Origin: Candidatus Hermodarchaeota archaeon
Lineage (GTDB): Archaea > Asgardarchaeota > Hermodarchaeia > Hermodarchaeales > Hermodarchaeaceae
NCBI GenBank assembly: GCA_016839365.1
Contig: JAEOUH010000058.1
Span: 1 to 52,352 of the forward strand
Direction: 5' to 3'
DNA length: 52,352 nt
A model generated the notes under the pieces. It saw only the letters and a program-made list of their open reading frames with translations. It was not told the origin of the DNA and did no database searches. Made by a program: the position numbers and the translations under genes. Positions 16,412 to 24,860 of the stretch are shown one piece after another; the first letter of the stretch is position 1; every line of letters starts with the position of its first letter.

Positions 16412-17527
16412 ATGTCAAATACGGAACAAGGTTTCAGATACGGTCTAATTATCGTCATTATTGCAGTCATAGTCGCAGCAGGCGCGATTCTCGGAATCGG
16501 CATCCTGACGACTCCGCCGGCTGAGCCCCCACCAACTGGCGAAGTCGATGTTCAGGTAATCAATGGCAGCAACACATTCAATCTCAATTACTCTACTCTT
16601 CTCACTCTAACCTCAATTGAAGGGATTTCATCCTATCAAAATCGATTCGGTAACTGGCGAGGAACAGGAACCTATATTGGTGCACCTCTGTCTTCGATTG
16701 TTGATCTTGTTGGAGGAATGGACAGTAACGACCTCATCAGGGTCAATGCAACCGATGGTTACTTCCAATATTATACCTACGACAATCTCTATCCCAATTC
16801 CTCGTTTAGAACCATACAAGGTAATTTGGTACTTGCATATTCATATAATGATACAATTCCCACTTCGTGGGCAGACGGTCCCCAATCGGCTTTCATTCCC
16901 GTAGATGGAGCCTTTAGCAACGACGATGCCAACCAGACAACCCATCCTGCGTTCTTCTTTGGCAGCGCTGGTGCCCGATGGGTGAGGAATGTCGATTCAA
17001 TTGAAGTTATCCCCGATGTCTATATTCCAAGCACTTATCATGTAACTGTGATCGATGGGGATACTGAACGGGACGTTTATCCGGTTGATTTTGCCCTAAT
17101 ACCTAATTTTGAAAGTCTCACCGGCTTCCAAAACATGATGGGGAATTGGCCAATGAACGGCACCTACAAAGGCGTTTTACTCTCTGCAATCATAGAACTG
17201 ATCACTACAATTGATACTGATGATATCGTCAACGTCACAGCATCAGATGGAATCTACGAACAATCCTTTGCCTACTATAATCTCTACCCGAATTCATCAA
17301 TCTACGCCTTACAAGGTGACCTCATTCTCGCTTACATCTTTAATAGCACAGTAATGCCAACTTGGGTTTACGGTCCAATGATAGCCTTCTTACCTACTGA
17401 TGGAGGTTACAGCAACATAGATGCTGGTGCGACGACAGAACCTGTCTGGTTCTCTGGCAGTGCCGGTGCTCGTTGGGTACGAAATGTGCTGACAATAGAA
17501 ATCATCCGCGATGGTTTTCCTCCCTAA
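16412..17527 (+). CDS. Membrane-anchored extracellular protein with two sulfite-oxidase-like domains
   Basis: A 371-residue protein. An uncleaved N-terminal anchor (about 13-32, LIIVIIAVIVAAGAILGIG) is followed by a proline linker and two tandem repeats at about 43-206 and 207-371. Each repeat runs from a strand with an NxFN-type start, through GNWRGTGTYIGAPL / GNWPMNGTYKGVLL and DGYFQYYTYDNLYPNSS / DGIYEQSFAYYNLYPNSS, to GSAGARWVRNV. The order of elements resembles the molybdopterin-binding domain of sulfite oxidase, but I see no conserved cysteine ligand, so substrate capture is more likely than catalysis. It is the first gene of the ECF operon, and the S component ends in a similar domain. 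A substrate-binding role is inferred. Confidence 0.65.
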   Translation: MSNTEQGFRYGLIIVIIAVIVAAGAILGIGILTTPPAEPPPTGEVDVQVINGSNTFNLNYSTLLTLTSIEGISSYQNRFGNWRGTGTYIGAPLSSIVDLVGGMDSNDLIRVNATDGYFQYYTYDNLYPNSSFRTIQGNLVLAYSYNDTIPTSWADGPQSAFIPVDGAFSNDDANQTTHPAFFFGSAGARWVRNVDSIEVIPDVYIPSTYHVTVIDGDTERDVYPVDFALIPNFESLTGFQNMMGNWPMNGTYKGVLLSAIIELITTIDTDDIVNVTASDGIYEQSFAYYNLYPNSSIYALQGDLILAYIFNSTVMPTWVYGPMIAFLPTDGGYSNIDAGATTEPVWFSGSAGARWVRNVLTIEIIRDGFPP

Positions 17528-17548
17528 TTTCTAAAATAAGGTGAAAAG

Positions 17549-18601
17549 ATGAATAGCTCCGTTCCATCCTATTACTTCACAACTCGTGATTTAGTCACAA
17601 TCGCCGTTCTTAGTGCACTAGGCGGCGCTTTAAGCACCTTTGTTGGGTATATTGGGCAGCTCTTTAACGCCGCAGTGGGCACCCCGTTTGGCGCTGGACA
17701 GTTTCTCAGTGGCTTACATGTCTTCTGGATTATTTTAGCTGCTGGTCTTATCCGGAAAACCGGCGCCGCGACCGCAACTGGTCTTCTCAAGGGATTTGTC
17801 GAATTCTTCACAGGAAGTACCCATGGAATCATCGTTGTGTTAGTCAGCCTATTCCAGGGCCTCATCATTGACATCGGTTTCTATGCAATAAAACAACAGG
17901 ATTCTCTTCCACTTTGGACAATTATAGGCGGTTTCGCCGCCGCCTCCAATGTCATTGTTTTTCAACTTTTCTTCTTCTCTGGTGCCCCGCTGATATTCCT
18001 AGCACTTCTCGTCATTCTAGCATTTACATCTGGGATCATCTTTGCTGGTTATTTCGGACATGCTACAACCCTTCTTGTCTTAGAATCCAGAATTTATCAC
18101 TCAGCTGCTACAATGAATACTATTACGCCAAAATCTCCTTGGCAGCGTCTTGGACCATATCGTCTTTCTGCGCTAATATTCTTGATTGTGATTGCCTTTG
18201 GAGCAAGTCTTTATGCTGTCTTTGTATGGCGCCCTGTCCTTGATCCCCTCAGCTGCGAAGTCGTGGGCCAAGTATCCCATCCATTCCGATTTTCATACCT
18301 TAGCTATTCGGGTCAAGAAGTAACAATCGAAGCAGAACTCATCGGATCGGTAACCTATCTTCCTCCCCAAAATTACACTGGGATTCCTCTGACTGTCATC
18401 CTTGCTGACGCTCAGCCAGTCACATCAGCGACTACACTTCAAGTCATATCAGCTGACGGATATAGGGCCGCCTTTAATCTCACCACGGTGCTAAGCGATT
18501 GCGAAATCATCTTAGTAATCGATGATGGCCTTCGTCTAGTAGCAAAGAATTACCCGGGATGGTTCTGGGTTCAGAAGGTAGTCAGCCTTGTCATCATCTA
18601 A
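17549..18601 (+). CDS. ECF transporter S component (YkoE-like) fused to an extracellular domain
   Basis: A 350-residue membrane protein. Residues 10-200 form about six helices with LFNAAVGTPFG, AAGLIRKTGAA and LKGFVEFFTGSTHGI, resembling YkoE, the S component for hydroxymethylpyrimidine/thiamine. One more helix at about 213-232 leads to an outer domain (235-350) with NYTGIPLTVILADAQ, ISADGYRAAFNL and PGWFWVQKVVSL, which looks like one of the repeats of the preceding gene. Ordinary S components end after the membrane part (about 200 residues), so this fusion is unusual. Its stop overlaps the ATPase start by 14 bases, which fits one transport complex. Thiamine or a precursor is the first guess for substrate; a pterin is possible. 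Confidence 0.75.
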   Translation: MNSSVPSYYFTTRDLVTIAVLSALGGALSTFVGYIGQLFNAAVGTPFGAGQFLSGLHVFWIILAAGLIRKTGAATATGLLKGFVEFFTGSTHGIIVVLVSLFQGLIIDIGFYAIKQQDSLPLWTIIGGFAAASNVIVFQLFFFSGAPLIFLALLVILAFTSGIIFAGYFGHATTLLVLESRIYHSAATMNTITPKSPWQRLGPYRLSALIFLIVIAFGASLYAVFVWRPVLDPLSCEVVGQVSHPFRFSYLSYSGQEVTIEAELIGSVTYLPPQNYTGIPLTVILADAQPVTSATTLQVISADGYRAAFNLTTVLSDCEIILVIDDGLRLVAKNYPGWFWVQKVVSLVII

Positions 18602-20171
18602 CGCCTCCTCGCCCATACCTATTCCTCTAATTCGAATCTCGAACTTAACCTACACCTATGAGGGAAGTGACAAGCCTGCTGTACGTAATATCAATCTGGC
18701 ACTTCATCAAGGCGAGTTCACTATCCTTGGAGGGCCTAGTGGTTGTGGCAAAAGCACCTTAGCTCGTTGCCTCACAGGGTTCATTCCTCATGAATATCCA
18801 GGCACTTTCCAAGGAACAATCACAATCCGAGACCAAGATACCCGGGCTCTTGCAATCCGCGAATTAGCTCAATCAGCCAGCCTTATACAACAAGATCCCG
18901 ACAGCCAACTTGTGACGCTCAACGTCACAAATGAAGTTGCATTTGGGTTAGAGAACTTCCAACACTCCCCCGCAACAATTGAACCACGCATCCAATGGGC
19001 ACTAAGAGCGGCAAATGCAGAAAATCTTCGATCTCGTAACACCCACACACTCTCAGGCGGTGAAAAACAGAAAGTAATCATCGCTTCATTTATCGCGCTA
19101 CAGTCTCCCATCCTTATTTTAGATGAGCCCACCGCTAGACTCGATCCTCATACAGCAACGGAAGTTCTCAAAACCCTCCAAAAACTGCATAATCAAGGTG
19201 CCACAATACTAGTAATTGAACACCGAATCCAACCCTTTCTCTCATCCGCTTCCCGTGTTCTTCTCATGAATGAAGGAACAATCATCTACGATTGCAGTCC
19301 AACCCAACTCTCTGCAAATCCTGCGCCTCTCAACGACTTGGGTGTGTACCTGCAACCATCAACATATTCAGAGACCATTCAAGCCAAATCAAAAATAGAA
19401 CAGGAAACATTGAGGATTCAGGGTCTCACCTTCACCTATCCTCGGATAGAAGAGCATAATTCTCCGAGACCTACTCTGGGGAATCTGTCCTTCTCTCTCC
19501 ACTCAGGGGAAATCATTGCATTAATGGGTCCAAATGGGTCAGGAAAATCAACGCTCCTCCTCCAACTTATGGGGCTACTAACACCTGATGCGGGAACGGT
19601 TCATCTCAATCAACAGAATATTCATGATCAACCCGTTTCCCAGCTAGCCCGTCAGATAGGATTCATTTTTCAAAACCCTCTCCATCAGATATTCGCTCAC
19701 ACAGTTAAAGAAGAAGTGCTACTTGCTACGAAACATCTCGGGCTCTCCGAATCCTCAGAGATCAAACTTCGCGCAGAACAACTAATGCGAAGCTTTGGCC
19801 TTCTCAAATATCAAGATCAATCCCCATATGCTTTAAGTCTGGGAGAGCAGCGTCGACTAACCATCGCCTCCATCCTACTCCACAAGCCGCAAGTTCTCTT
19901 ATTCGATGAGCCTTTCATCGGTCAAGATTATCGTAATGTGCAACGTCTCATGGGTGTCATTCGAAGTGAAGCGGCTCAGGGAACAACTGTGTTACTCGCC
20001 ACCCATGACGCGGCTATCGCTGAAACCTACTGCTCACGACTCCTCTTCCTTTTTGATGGACGACTCCTTATCGATGCTCCAGTTAAGCAAGGGCTGGAAC
20101 ACCTCACCATATTATATCAAACCAGAGTGTTAGATGAACAAGGGTCATTGGGGGTCGAAGCGGAAGAATGA
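18588..20171 (+). CDS. ECF transporter ATPase, two ABC domains in one chain (EcfA1-EcfA2)
   Basis: A 527-residue cytoplasmic protein with two ABC domains. The first (about 14-260) has Walker A GGPSGCGKST (48-57), signature LSGGEKQKV and Walker B ILILDEPTARLD. The second (about 275-515) has Walker A GPNGSGKST, Walker B VLLFDEPFIGQD and a shifted signature, ALSLGEQRRLTIA, in which the usual second Gly is Leu. ATP hydrolysis here drives toppling of the S component through EcfT. The gene overlaps the S component by 14 bases and ecfT by 4 bases (ATGA), the arrangement of tightly coupled translation. Confidence 0.93.
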   Translation: MSSSNASSPIPIPLIRISNLTYTYEGSDKPAVRNINLALHQGEFTILGGPSGCGKSTLARCLTGFIPHEYPGTFQGTITIRDQDTRALAIRELAQSASLIQQDPDSQLVTLNVTNEVAFGLENFQHSPATIEPRIQWALRAANAENLRSRNTHTLSGGEKQKVIIASFIALQSPILILDEPTARLDPHTATEVLKTLQKLHNQGATILVIEHRIQPFLSSASRVLLMNEGTIIYDCSPTQLSANPAPLNDLGVYLQPSTYSETIQAKSKIEQETLRIQGLTFTYPRIEEHNSPRPTLGNLSFSLHSGEIIALMGPNGSGKSTLLLQLMGLLTPDAGTVHLNQQNIHDQPVSQLARQIGFIFQNPLHQIFAHTVKEEVLLATKHLGLSESSEIKLRAEQLMRSFGLLKYQDQSPYALSLGEQRRLTIASILLHKPQVLLFDEPFIGQDYRNVQRLMGVIRSEAAQGTTVLLATHDAAIAETYCSRLLFLFDGRLLIDAPVKQGLEHLTILYQTRVLDEQGSLGVEAEE

Positions 20172-20998
20172 AAATGCGAACATCCTCCTTTGGCTATCTG
20201 CAACGTAAATCCTTTGTTCACCGGCTCAACCCGTTGACAAAATTCACTGTCCTTATTCTCATCGTGATTTTAGCTGTAACGTTGGTATCCGATATTATTG
20301 CCCTGTGTATTTTTAGCTTCTTGCTTCTGGGCTTCATCGGTGCCGGGATTAGTCTCCGCTATGCATTCGGGCGCCTTCGCCGGCTTCTAACATTAATTCT
20401 TCTCATTGCTTTAGTGCAACTGCTTTTCACGCCCTATGGCGCCGTTCTTTTCTACCTCATTCCACCCCTTGCCCCAGGATTTGGTCCATTCCTCCCCATT
20501 ACAACTGTCGGAATATCCAATGCTTTCAATCTCGCCTTCCGGCTCATCAACATTGTATTAGCAAGCGCACTGTTTGTTGCATCAACCGATCCCAGCCGTT
20601 TTGCCGCTGCTTTAACCTCTATTCGAATCCCTTATCGTTATGGATACACTCTCGTTCTTGCCCTACGGTTAGTTCCACTCTTTGATGAAGAATCCAATAC
20701 AGTTCAGTCCGCCCAACGAGCCCGAGGGATCCCCGTTGATCAAGGCGTCATCCGTGGCTTCTTGCGACGGATTCGTTACACCTTCATGCCCATGCTGTTC
20801 TCAGCGTTAGGTAGGGTTGATTCCCTCACACTGGCCATGGACGGTCGAGGGTTCGGGTATGCTCCAACCCGCACCTTTCTCGTCTTTCCCAAATTCACTC
20901 CTACCGATTGGCTCATTGTGATTGCCAGTGTACTCCTAACTGGTTTCTTTCTTTGGAATTTCCTCTTTGTTACTGCCTTGCCTCACATTATCGGATAG
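20168..20998 (+). CDS. ecfT: ECF transporter transmembrane component EcfT
   Basis: A 276-residue membrane protein with about six helices. It links the ATPases to the S component. The two coupling motifs are visible: QSAQRARGIP near residue 180 and LAMDGRGFGYAP near 224. The N-terminus RLNPLTKFTVLILIVI is typical of EcfT (RLxPxxKL). Its ATG overlaps the ATPase stop codon. It is the last gene of the four-gene operon. A small hairpin (TGAAAC-TGGGTTG-GTTTCA, 21016-21034) follows at 18 bases. The 250 bases to the next gene hold nothing else that I can support. Confidence 0.92.
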   Translation: MKMRTSSFGYLQRKSFVHRLNPLTKFTVLILIVILAVTLVSDIIALCIFSFLLLGFIGAGISLRYAFGRLRRLLTLILLIALVQLLFTPYGAVLFYLIPPLAPGFGPFLPITTVGISNAFNLAFRLINIVLASALFVASTDPSRFAAALTSIRIPYRYGYTLVLALRLVPLFDEESNTVQSAQRARGIPVDQGVIRGFLRRIRYTFMPMLFSALGRVDSLTLAMDGRGFGYAPTRTFLVFPKFTPTDWLIVIASVLLTGFFLWNFLFVTALPHIIG

Positions 20999-21251
20999 GA
21001 TTAGTCACTCGGATATGAAACTGGGTTGGTTTCAATGAACACGGGAGAGAAGAGAAAGAAAATATGAATTGCCCATAACTCGTCACGATGGTCTGGTTCA
21101 AGCCTGTCAATACTTGGTTCAAGTCTTCAGTGAGATCTTCGCAGACTGCCAGCGAGGATTCTGTCAGACGCCCTCATCCTTGTAAGGAATTTCATATTGA
21201 CGACGAATCGTTTAAGAAGAAGACCGAAGTTTCCATACACTGGTGGAGCGT

Positions 21252-21923
21252 ATGGGCAAAGCTGATAGTGTATTCGAAGTCATCGGTCCCATTATGATCG
21301 GGCCCTCAAGTTCACATACTGCTGCCGCAGTACGAATTGGATTGATAAGTCGTGCCATCCTAGGTGAATCCGTGAAAAAGGCAATTATCCAATTACATGG
21401 CTCCTATGCCCTAACAGGAAAAGGACATGGCACCGACAAAGCACTCATTGCGGGGCTGTTAGGCCTTGATGCTGCCGATGAAAGAATCAAGTCTGCCCTT
21501 GAGATTGCCAAGGACGTAGGAATAATCTTTGAATTCCAAAAGGTTGACCTCGGAGACGACTTTCCTCCGAATACGGTTCGACTGCTCATCGAGGGTCCAA
21601 CTCAAGTACACTTTGAAATCACAGGCGTATCCGTTGGTGGAGGAAATATCGGAGTCATCGAAATCAACGGACTCTCCGTGCAGATTTCTGGCGAATACCA
21701 CACACTCATTTCCATCCATAACGACCGCCCTGGCATCGTGGCAAAGGCAACCGCTATCATCGCCCAACACAAGGTTAATATTTCCAACATGTGTGTCAGT
21801 CGACAACGACGGGGAGGATTGGCTGCTATGGTTGTGGAAATGGATCAATCCTTACCGCCCGAGGCATTATCAGAGTTAGAGGACAAAGCCCAAATCGTTC
21901 GACTCATCCCTCCAATCTATTAA
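21252..21923 (+). CDS. sdaAB: L-serine dehydratase, iron-sulfur-dependent, beta subunit
   Basis: A 223-residue subunit of the two-chain, oxygen-sensitive serine dehydratase that converts L-serine to pyruvate and ammonia. It begins VFEVIGPIMIGPSSSHTAAA, the fold shared with the SdaA N-terminal half. A C-terminal ACT domain at about 147-220 (HTLISIHNDRPGIVAKATAI) may sense an amino acid such as serine. ATG 21252 is preferred to GTG 21243 because GGTGGAG lies about 4 bases upstream and no conserved residue is lost. The alpha subunit starts 19 bases after the stop, so the two form an operon. The two-gene layout is the one usual in Firmicutes. Confidence 0.93.
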   Translation: MGKADSVFEVIGPIMIGPSSSHTAAAVRIGLISRAILGESVKKAIIQLHGSYALTGKGHGTDKALIAGLLGLDAADERIKSALEIAKDVGIIFEFQKVDLGDDFPPNTVRLLIEGPTQVHFEITGVSVGGGNIGVIEINGLSVQISGEYHTLISIHNDRPGIVAKATAIIAQHKVNISNMCVSRQRRGGLAAMVVEMDQSLPPEALSELEDKAQIVRLIPPIY

Positions 21924-21942
21924 TTACTTGAGGTGAACTGGG

Positions 21943-22803
21943 ATGGATTATAATTCGATACAACAGCTATTGAAACTAGCCGCCCGTAACAATAAACGAA
22001 TTGGCGAAATCGTCTTGGCAGTTGAAGCGGAAAAGGAAAACGAATCTCCCGATACCATCCGTGGACAGATGGTCATATCCTGGGAAGTTATGAAACAATC
22101 CCTGAAAAAAGGCGTCACCGAAGATATTCGGTCCATCAGTGGACTCTCTGGTGGGGATGGAAAACTCTTCTTCGCGCGGCAGCCTAAGTATCTGAGCCCT
22201 CACATCTCTAAAGCCGTGGCGTGGGCATTAGGTGTAGCTGAAGTGAACGCTGCAATGGGCCGTATCGTTGCCTGTCCAACTGCAGGTAGTTCTGGAATTG
22301 TCCCAGCGGCTCTGATGTTAGCGAAAGAACGTTTAGCAGTTGACGAGGAGAAGATCATAACTGCACTTTTTACAGCAGCAGGCATTGGAATCATCTGTTC
22401 AGTCAATGCTTCCATATCGGGGGCAGAAGGCGGCTGTCAAGCTGAAACTGGCGTAGCTGCGGCAATGGCAGCGGGAGCTCTCACCGAGCTTGCTGGGGGT
22501 AGCCCAACTATGGTTGGGCATGCTGTTGCTTTATGCCTAAGTAATATGTTAGGATTAGTCTGTGATCCTGTGGCCGGATTAGTTGAAGTTCCTTGTGTTC
22601 TGCGAAATGCCGGTGGATTAATGCAAGCTGTCCTCGCCGCTGAACTAGCTCTCTCTGGCATTCAAAGCCGGATACCCGTTGATGAGGTTATTGAAGCAAT
22701 GAACGAAGTTGGTGACTCACTCCCTGAAAGTCTCCGCGAAACGGCCCTAGGTGGGCTCGCGAACACCCCAACGGGGAACCAATATCGAAAGAAGGTTCAA
22801 TAA
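21943..22803 (+). CDS. sdaAA: L-serine dehydratase, iron-sulfur-dependent, alpha subunit
   Basis: A 286-residue catalytic subunit. The [4Fe-4S] cluster that binds the serine hydroxyl would be held by Cys165 (GAEGGCQAETG), Cys207 (LGLVCDPVAGL) and Cys218 (VEVPCVLRNAG). CPTAGSSGIVPAAL is the other signature. Length is normal for the two-chain form. GAGGTGAACTGGG precedes the ATG. It is co-transcribed with the beta subunit and is convergent with the cupin gene, with a 17-base gap. Pyruvate made here could feed ferredoxin-dependent oxidoreductases; the only such enzyme in this window (korDABC) looks specific for 2-oxoglutarate or another 2-oxoacid. Confidence 0.95.
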   Translation: MDYNSIQQLLKLAARNNKRIGEIVLAVEAEKENESPDTIRGQMVISWEVMKQSLKKGVTEDIRSISGLSGGDGKLFFARQPKYLSPHISKAVAWALGVAEVNAAMGRIVACPTAGSSGIVPAALMLAKERLAVDEEKIITALFTAAGIGIICSVNASISGAEGGCQAETGVAAAMAAGALTELAGGSPTMVGHAVALCLSNMLGLVCDPVAGLVEVPCVLRNAGGLMQAVLAAELALSGIQSRIPVDEVIEAMNEVGDSLPESLRETALGGLANTPTGNQYRKKVQ

Positions 22804-22820
22804 CTCGCTTCGCTGAGGTC

Positions 22821-23162
22821 TTAGTCGAGAAGCGGAATTACACAAATGAAGACCAGGGGAGTCTCACCGGTATTACGGTATCCGTGTTCTTCGTTGGGTG
22901 GTACATATAGAAACATGTCTGCTTTGATGGGCACTTCCTTATTGGAAGTAAAGGCTATACCCTCACCTGAGAGGATGTAAATCTCATGGTCTTCCTCATG
23001 ACCGTGAAGAGGAATTTCTCCACCAGGTTGCACCACAAATCTGCGCATTGCAAATGTCCGTGCTCCATTATCCCGATTAATTAACCAGCGAATTGTTGTT
23101 CCAGTTGACCCATAATTGGTTACCTGTTCTTCCGGACGTTCATCAAATCGATCTACAATCAT
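22821..23162 (-). CDS. Small single-domain cupin protein
   Basis: A 113-residue cupin barrel. Motif 1 is HGHEEDHEIYILSGEG (metal ligands His, His, Glu) and motif 2 is ADMFLYVPPNEEHGYRNTG with the fourth ligand His. All four metal ligands are present, so it probably binds Mn, Fe or Ni. Such proteins include isomerases, dioxygenases and simple sensors; the sequence does not separate these. GTATTTAAG at about 23187-23195 (minus strand) is a TATA box about 30 bases upstream, and GGTGATT precedes the ATG. It appears to stand alone. Confidence 0.88.
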   Translation of the reverse strand: MIVDRFDERPEEQVTNYGSTGTTIRWLINRDNGARTFAMRRFVVQPGGEIPLHGHEEDHEIYILSGEGIAFTSNKEVPIKADMFLYVPPNEEHGYRNTGETPLVFICVIPLLD

Positions 23163-23331
23163 AATTCAATCACCAATCTTGAAGACTTAAATACACATAG
23201 TACACGGAGAACTTCAGCGGAAACCTGCTAGATTAAAAAGTCGACCGATGAATTACGAGAAGACTTAATTGGTCGCAAACCCACGCATACAAGAAAACTG
23301 GAACATACAATATAGCCTGGCGGGACGGATA

Positions 23332-23691
23332 ATGACGAGGAAGGACTTGGTCAAGCAGACTCTCCTTTCACTTCTACAAGAGGCTGAACCCGCCGTTACT
23401 GATGATGCTCTATTTCTTGGGAAAATGAAGATCCATTGCACTGAATCAGGCTATGCCAATGTTCAAATCAGTCGCCCCCTCGATATCGAGTATGTAAAGC
23501 AATTTTTCCAGGGCATGGACGTTTACGCCGAAGCTAACCAGGCCAGTATCATCATCAAAAAGAACGCCAATGTCTTCCTTTATTCGGAACCCAACGATAG
23601 TCAGCGTATAGCCTTCGGACCAGTCATGGACTATGAGCTCCTGGTCCTTGTCTTCAAATACATCCGACAGGTCATGACCCGCAACGCATAA
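23332..23691 (+). CDS. Protein of unknown function (119 aa)
   Basis: I do not recognise this protein. ATG 23332 gives 119 residues; a TTG at 23269 would add 21 residues with no sign of conservation. The chain alternates predicted helices and strands (KDLVKQTLLSLLQEAEP, IHCTESGYANVQISRP, ASIIIKKNANVFLYSEP) and ends in a helix with Arg. One Cys only, no membrane span. The shape recalls small alpha-beta chaperone or sensor domains. It lies between the divergent cupin and the convergent cytidine deaminase, 20 bases from the latter's stop, so context gives no help. Confidence 0.6.
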   Translation: MTRKDLVKQTLLSLLQEAEPAVTDDALFLGKMKIHCTESGYANVQISRPLDIEYVKQFFQGMDVYAEANQASIIIKKNANVFLYSEPNDSQRIAFGPVMDYELLVLVFKYIRQVMTRNA

Positions 23692-23711
23692 GCTTGCATC
23701 GAGGGATCAGG

Positions 23712-24110
23712 TTATTTTTCGGAATTTAGGCGAAATCCTTTCGGGTAAAGGTCACCAAGTTTCATTTTTTCAATCTGCCCTGATGAACTGACAGCAATAA
23801 TTTCCAAATCGGGAGCGAATTCGAACAGAACGCTTCGACAGATTCCACAGGGCATGACTGGGTCATCACTGTTAGAAACAATCACGATTTTACTGAAGTG
23901 ACGTACGCCATGGCATACCGCATTGGCTACGGCAGTCCGCTCAGCACAGAGTGTAGCTCCGAGCGTCGAATTTTCCACGTTGCATCCCAAAAAAATGCGC
24001 CCATCCTTTGCGAGGAGTGCTGCTCCTACAAGAAACCTGGAATAGGGTGCATAAGCATGTTGCTGAGCATCTCGAGCTTTTTGAATTAGTTGGTCTTCTC
24101 CGAGGGACAT
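23712..24110 (-). CDS. cdd: Cytidine deaminase
   Basis: A 132-residue homotetrameric-type deaminase that turns cytidine into uridine in pyrimidine salvage. NVENSTLGATLCAERTAV contains the substrate Asn and Glu, the first zinc Cys and the catalytic Glu; MPCGICRSVL contains the other two zinc cysteines. YAPYSRFLVGAAL is the usual N-terminal motif. ATG 24110 is chosen over GTG 24128 because GCGGAG lies about 7 bases upstream of it. The 300 bases upstream contain several TTATAAA-like boxes (24233-24295), among which its promoter probably lies. Confidence 0.92.
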   Translation of the reverse strand: MSLGEDQLIQKARDAQQHAYAPYSRFLVGAALLAKDGRIFLGCNVENSTLGATLCAERTAVANAVCHGVRHFSKIVIVSNSDDPVMPCGICRSVLFEFAPDLEIIAVSSSGQIEKMKLGDLYPKGFRLNSEK

Positions 24111-24370
24111 TATGGGCTCCGCTTCCACTAAATGTGACTAGCAGTCGATACTCCATCAAGGGTGTATAAGAGCTCGTCGGTTGTCATGCGTGAGAAGGAC
24201 TCATCCACCCGTGCCGCATATTACTTACATTATAAATGAAGCGTTTAAAGCCCTTAAACCTTGAATTCTCTTATAAATCGGCTTATAAGCCCAAAAAATC
24301 AGATAAGAGTGTCTCTTCCAATTTTCGGGAGATTTAGAAGAAATTAAGCCTCTATACCGAAATCCAAGGG

Positions 24371-24378
24371 TTTAAATA
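24371..24378 (+). promoter_or_regulatory. TATA box of the zinc-ribbon gene
   Basis: TTTAAATA at 24371-24378 is a canonical archaeal TATA box, about 45 bases before ATG 24421, so transcription should begin near 24402 and leave a short leader with AGGATG just before the start codon. The preceding stretch (24129-24370) is AT-rich and holds further TATA-like boxes, but no gene. Confidence 0.5.
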
Positions 24379-24420
24379 CCGTCTTTGAAGCGATTAAAAT
24401 GAGGATAAACATAGGATGTG

Positions 24421-24606
24421 ATGAAAACGACAGCCGTGGAGTCTAGCGCGCTAAAATCAATCAAGCGCTCGACCAGCAAATCCATCACATGCCCTGCTTG
24501 TGGGCAAACCAACTTCCTCAAAAAGAAACTCTACTACTGGCTTCTCACCAAAGAGAAAAAGGCACGATGCATGCATTGTGGCCGATCTATTCCAATCCAG
24601 ACGTAA
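24421..24606 (+). CDS. Small zinc-ribbon protein
   Basis: A 61-residue basic protein. TCPACG and RCMHCG, about 26 residues apart, form a single zinc ribbon (residues 24-56). About 20 residues of Lys/Ser/Arg-rich tail come before it. Proteins of this size and type often bind nucleic acid or join a larger complex, but the target is not visible. ATG 24421 directly follows GTG 24418; AGGATG serves as a Shine-Dalgarno for either. A U-rich run begins at the stop codon. It has its own promoter and no partner gene. Confidence 0.75.
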   Translation: MKTTAVESSALKSIKRSTSKSITCPACGQTNFLKKKLYYWLLTKEKKARCMHCGRSIPIQT

Positions 24607-24619
24607 TTTTTTAACTTTT
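24607..24619 (+). terminator. U-rich terminator after the zinc-ribbon gene
   Basis: TTTTTTAACTTTT directly follows the stop codon. Archaeal RNA polymerase often stops on such U runs without a hairpin. No stem was seen beside it. Confidence 0.45.
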
Positions 24620-24745
24620 AACCCCCACCGATGACGCTGAAGCCATTGTTACACTCGGTTTTACATAGGATCTCTCTCGGAGACCAGCTCGTATTCGCGT
24701 TTCGTCAAATCTGAAGCCTTATCAATAATACTTGAAATACACTGT

Positions 24746-24771
24746 AATTTATAGAACTAATCATTAGTTCT
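24746..24771 (+). promoter_or_regulatory. TATA box and 19-bp perfect palindrome before the MFS transporter
   Basis: AATTTATA at 24746-24753 is a TATA box. It abuts AGAACTAAT-C-ATTAGTTCT (24753-24771), a perfect palindrome with 9-bp arms and one central base, lying just ahead of the expected transcription start near 24777. This is a textbook position for a repressor operator. The transporter ATG is at 24861; an in-frame GTG at 24804 would suit a shorter leader. Confidence 0.6.
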
Positions 24772-24860
24772 CAACTTATTTTTGTTTCAGCTATCACACT
24801 TAAGTGGAGAATAGGGCACACTCCTTTTCGTTTCCAACCTCGAGTCTGGGGTTTTTGGTT

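Noticed and set aside
21088..21297. Open frame of 69 codons before the serine dehydratase beta gene
   Set aside because: It overlaps the well-supported sdaAB start in another frame and has no Shine-Dalgarno or family motif.
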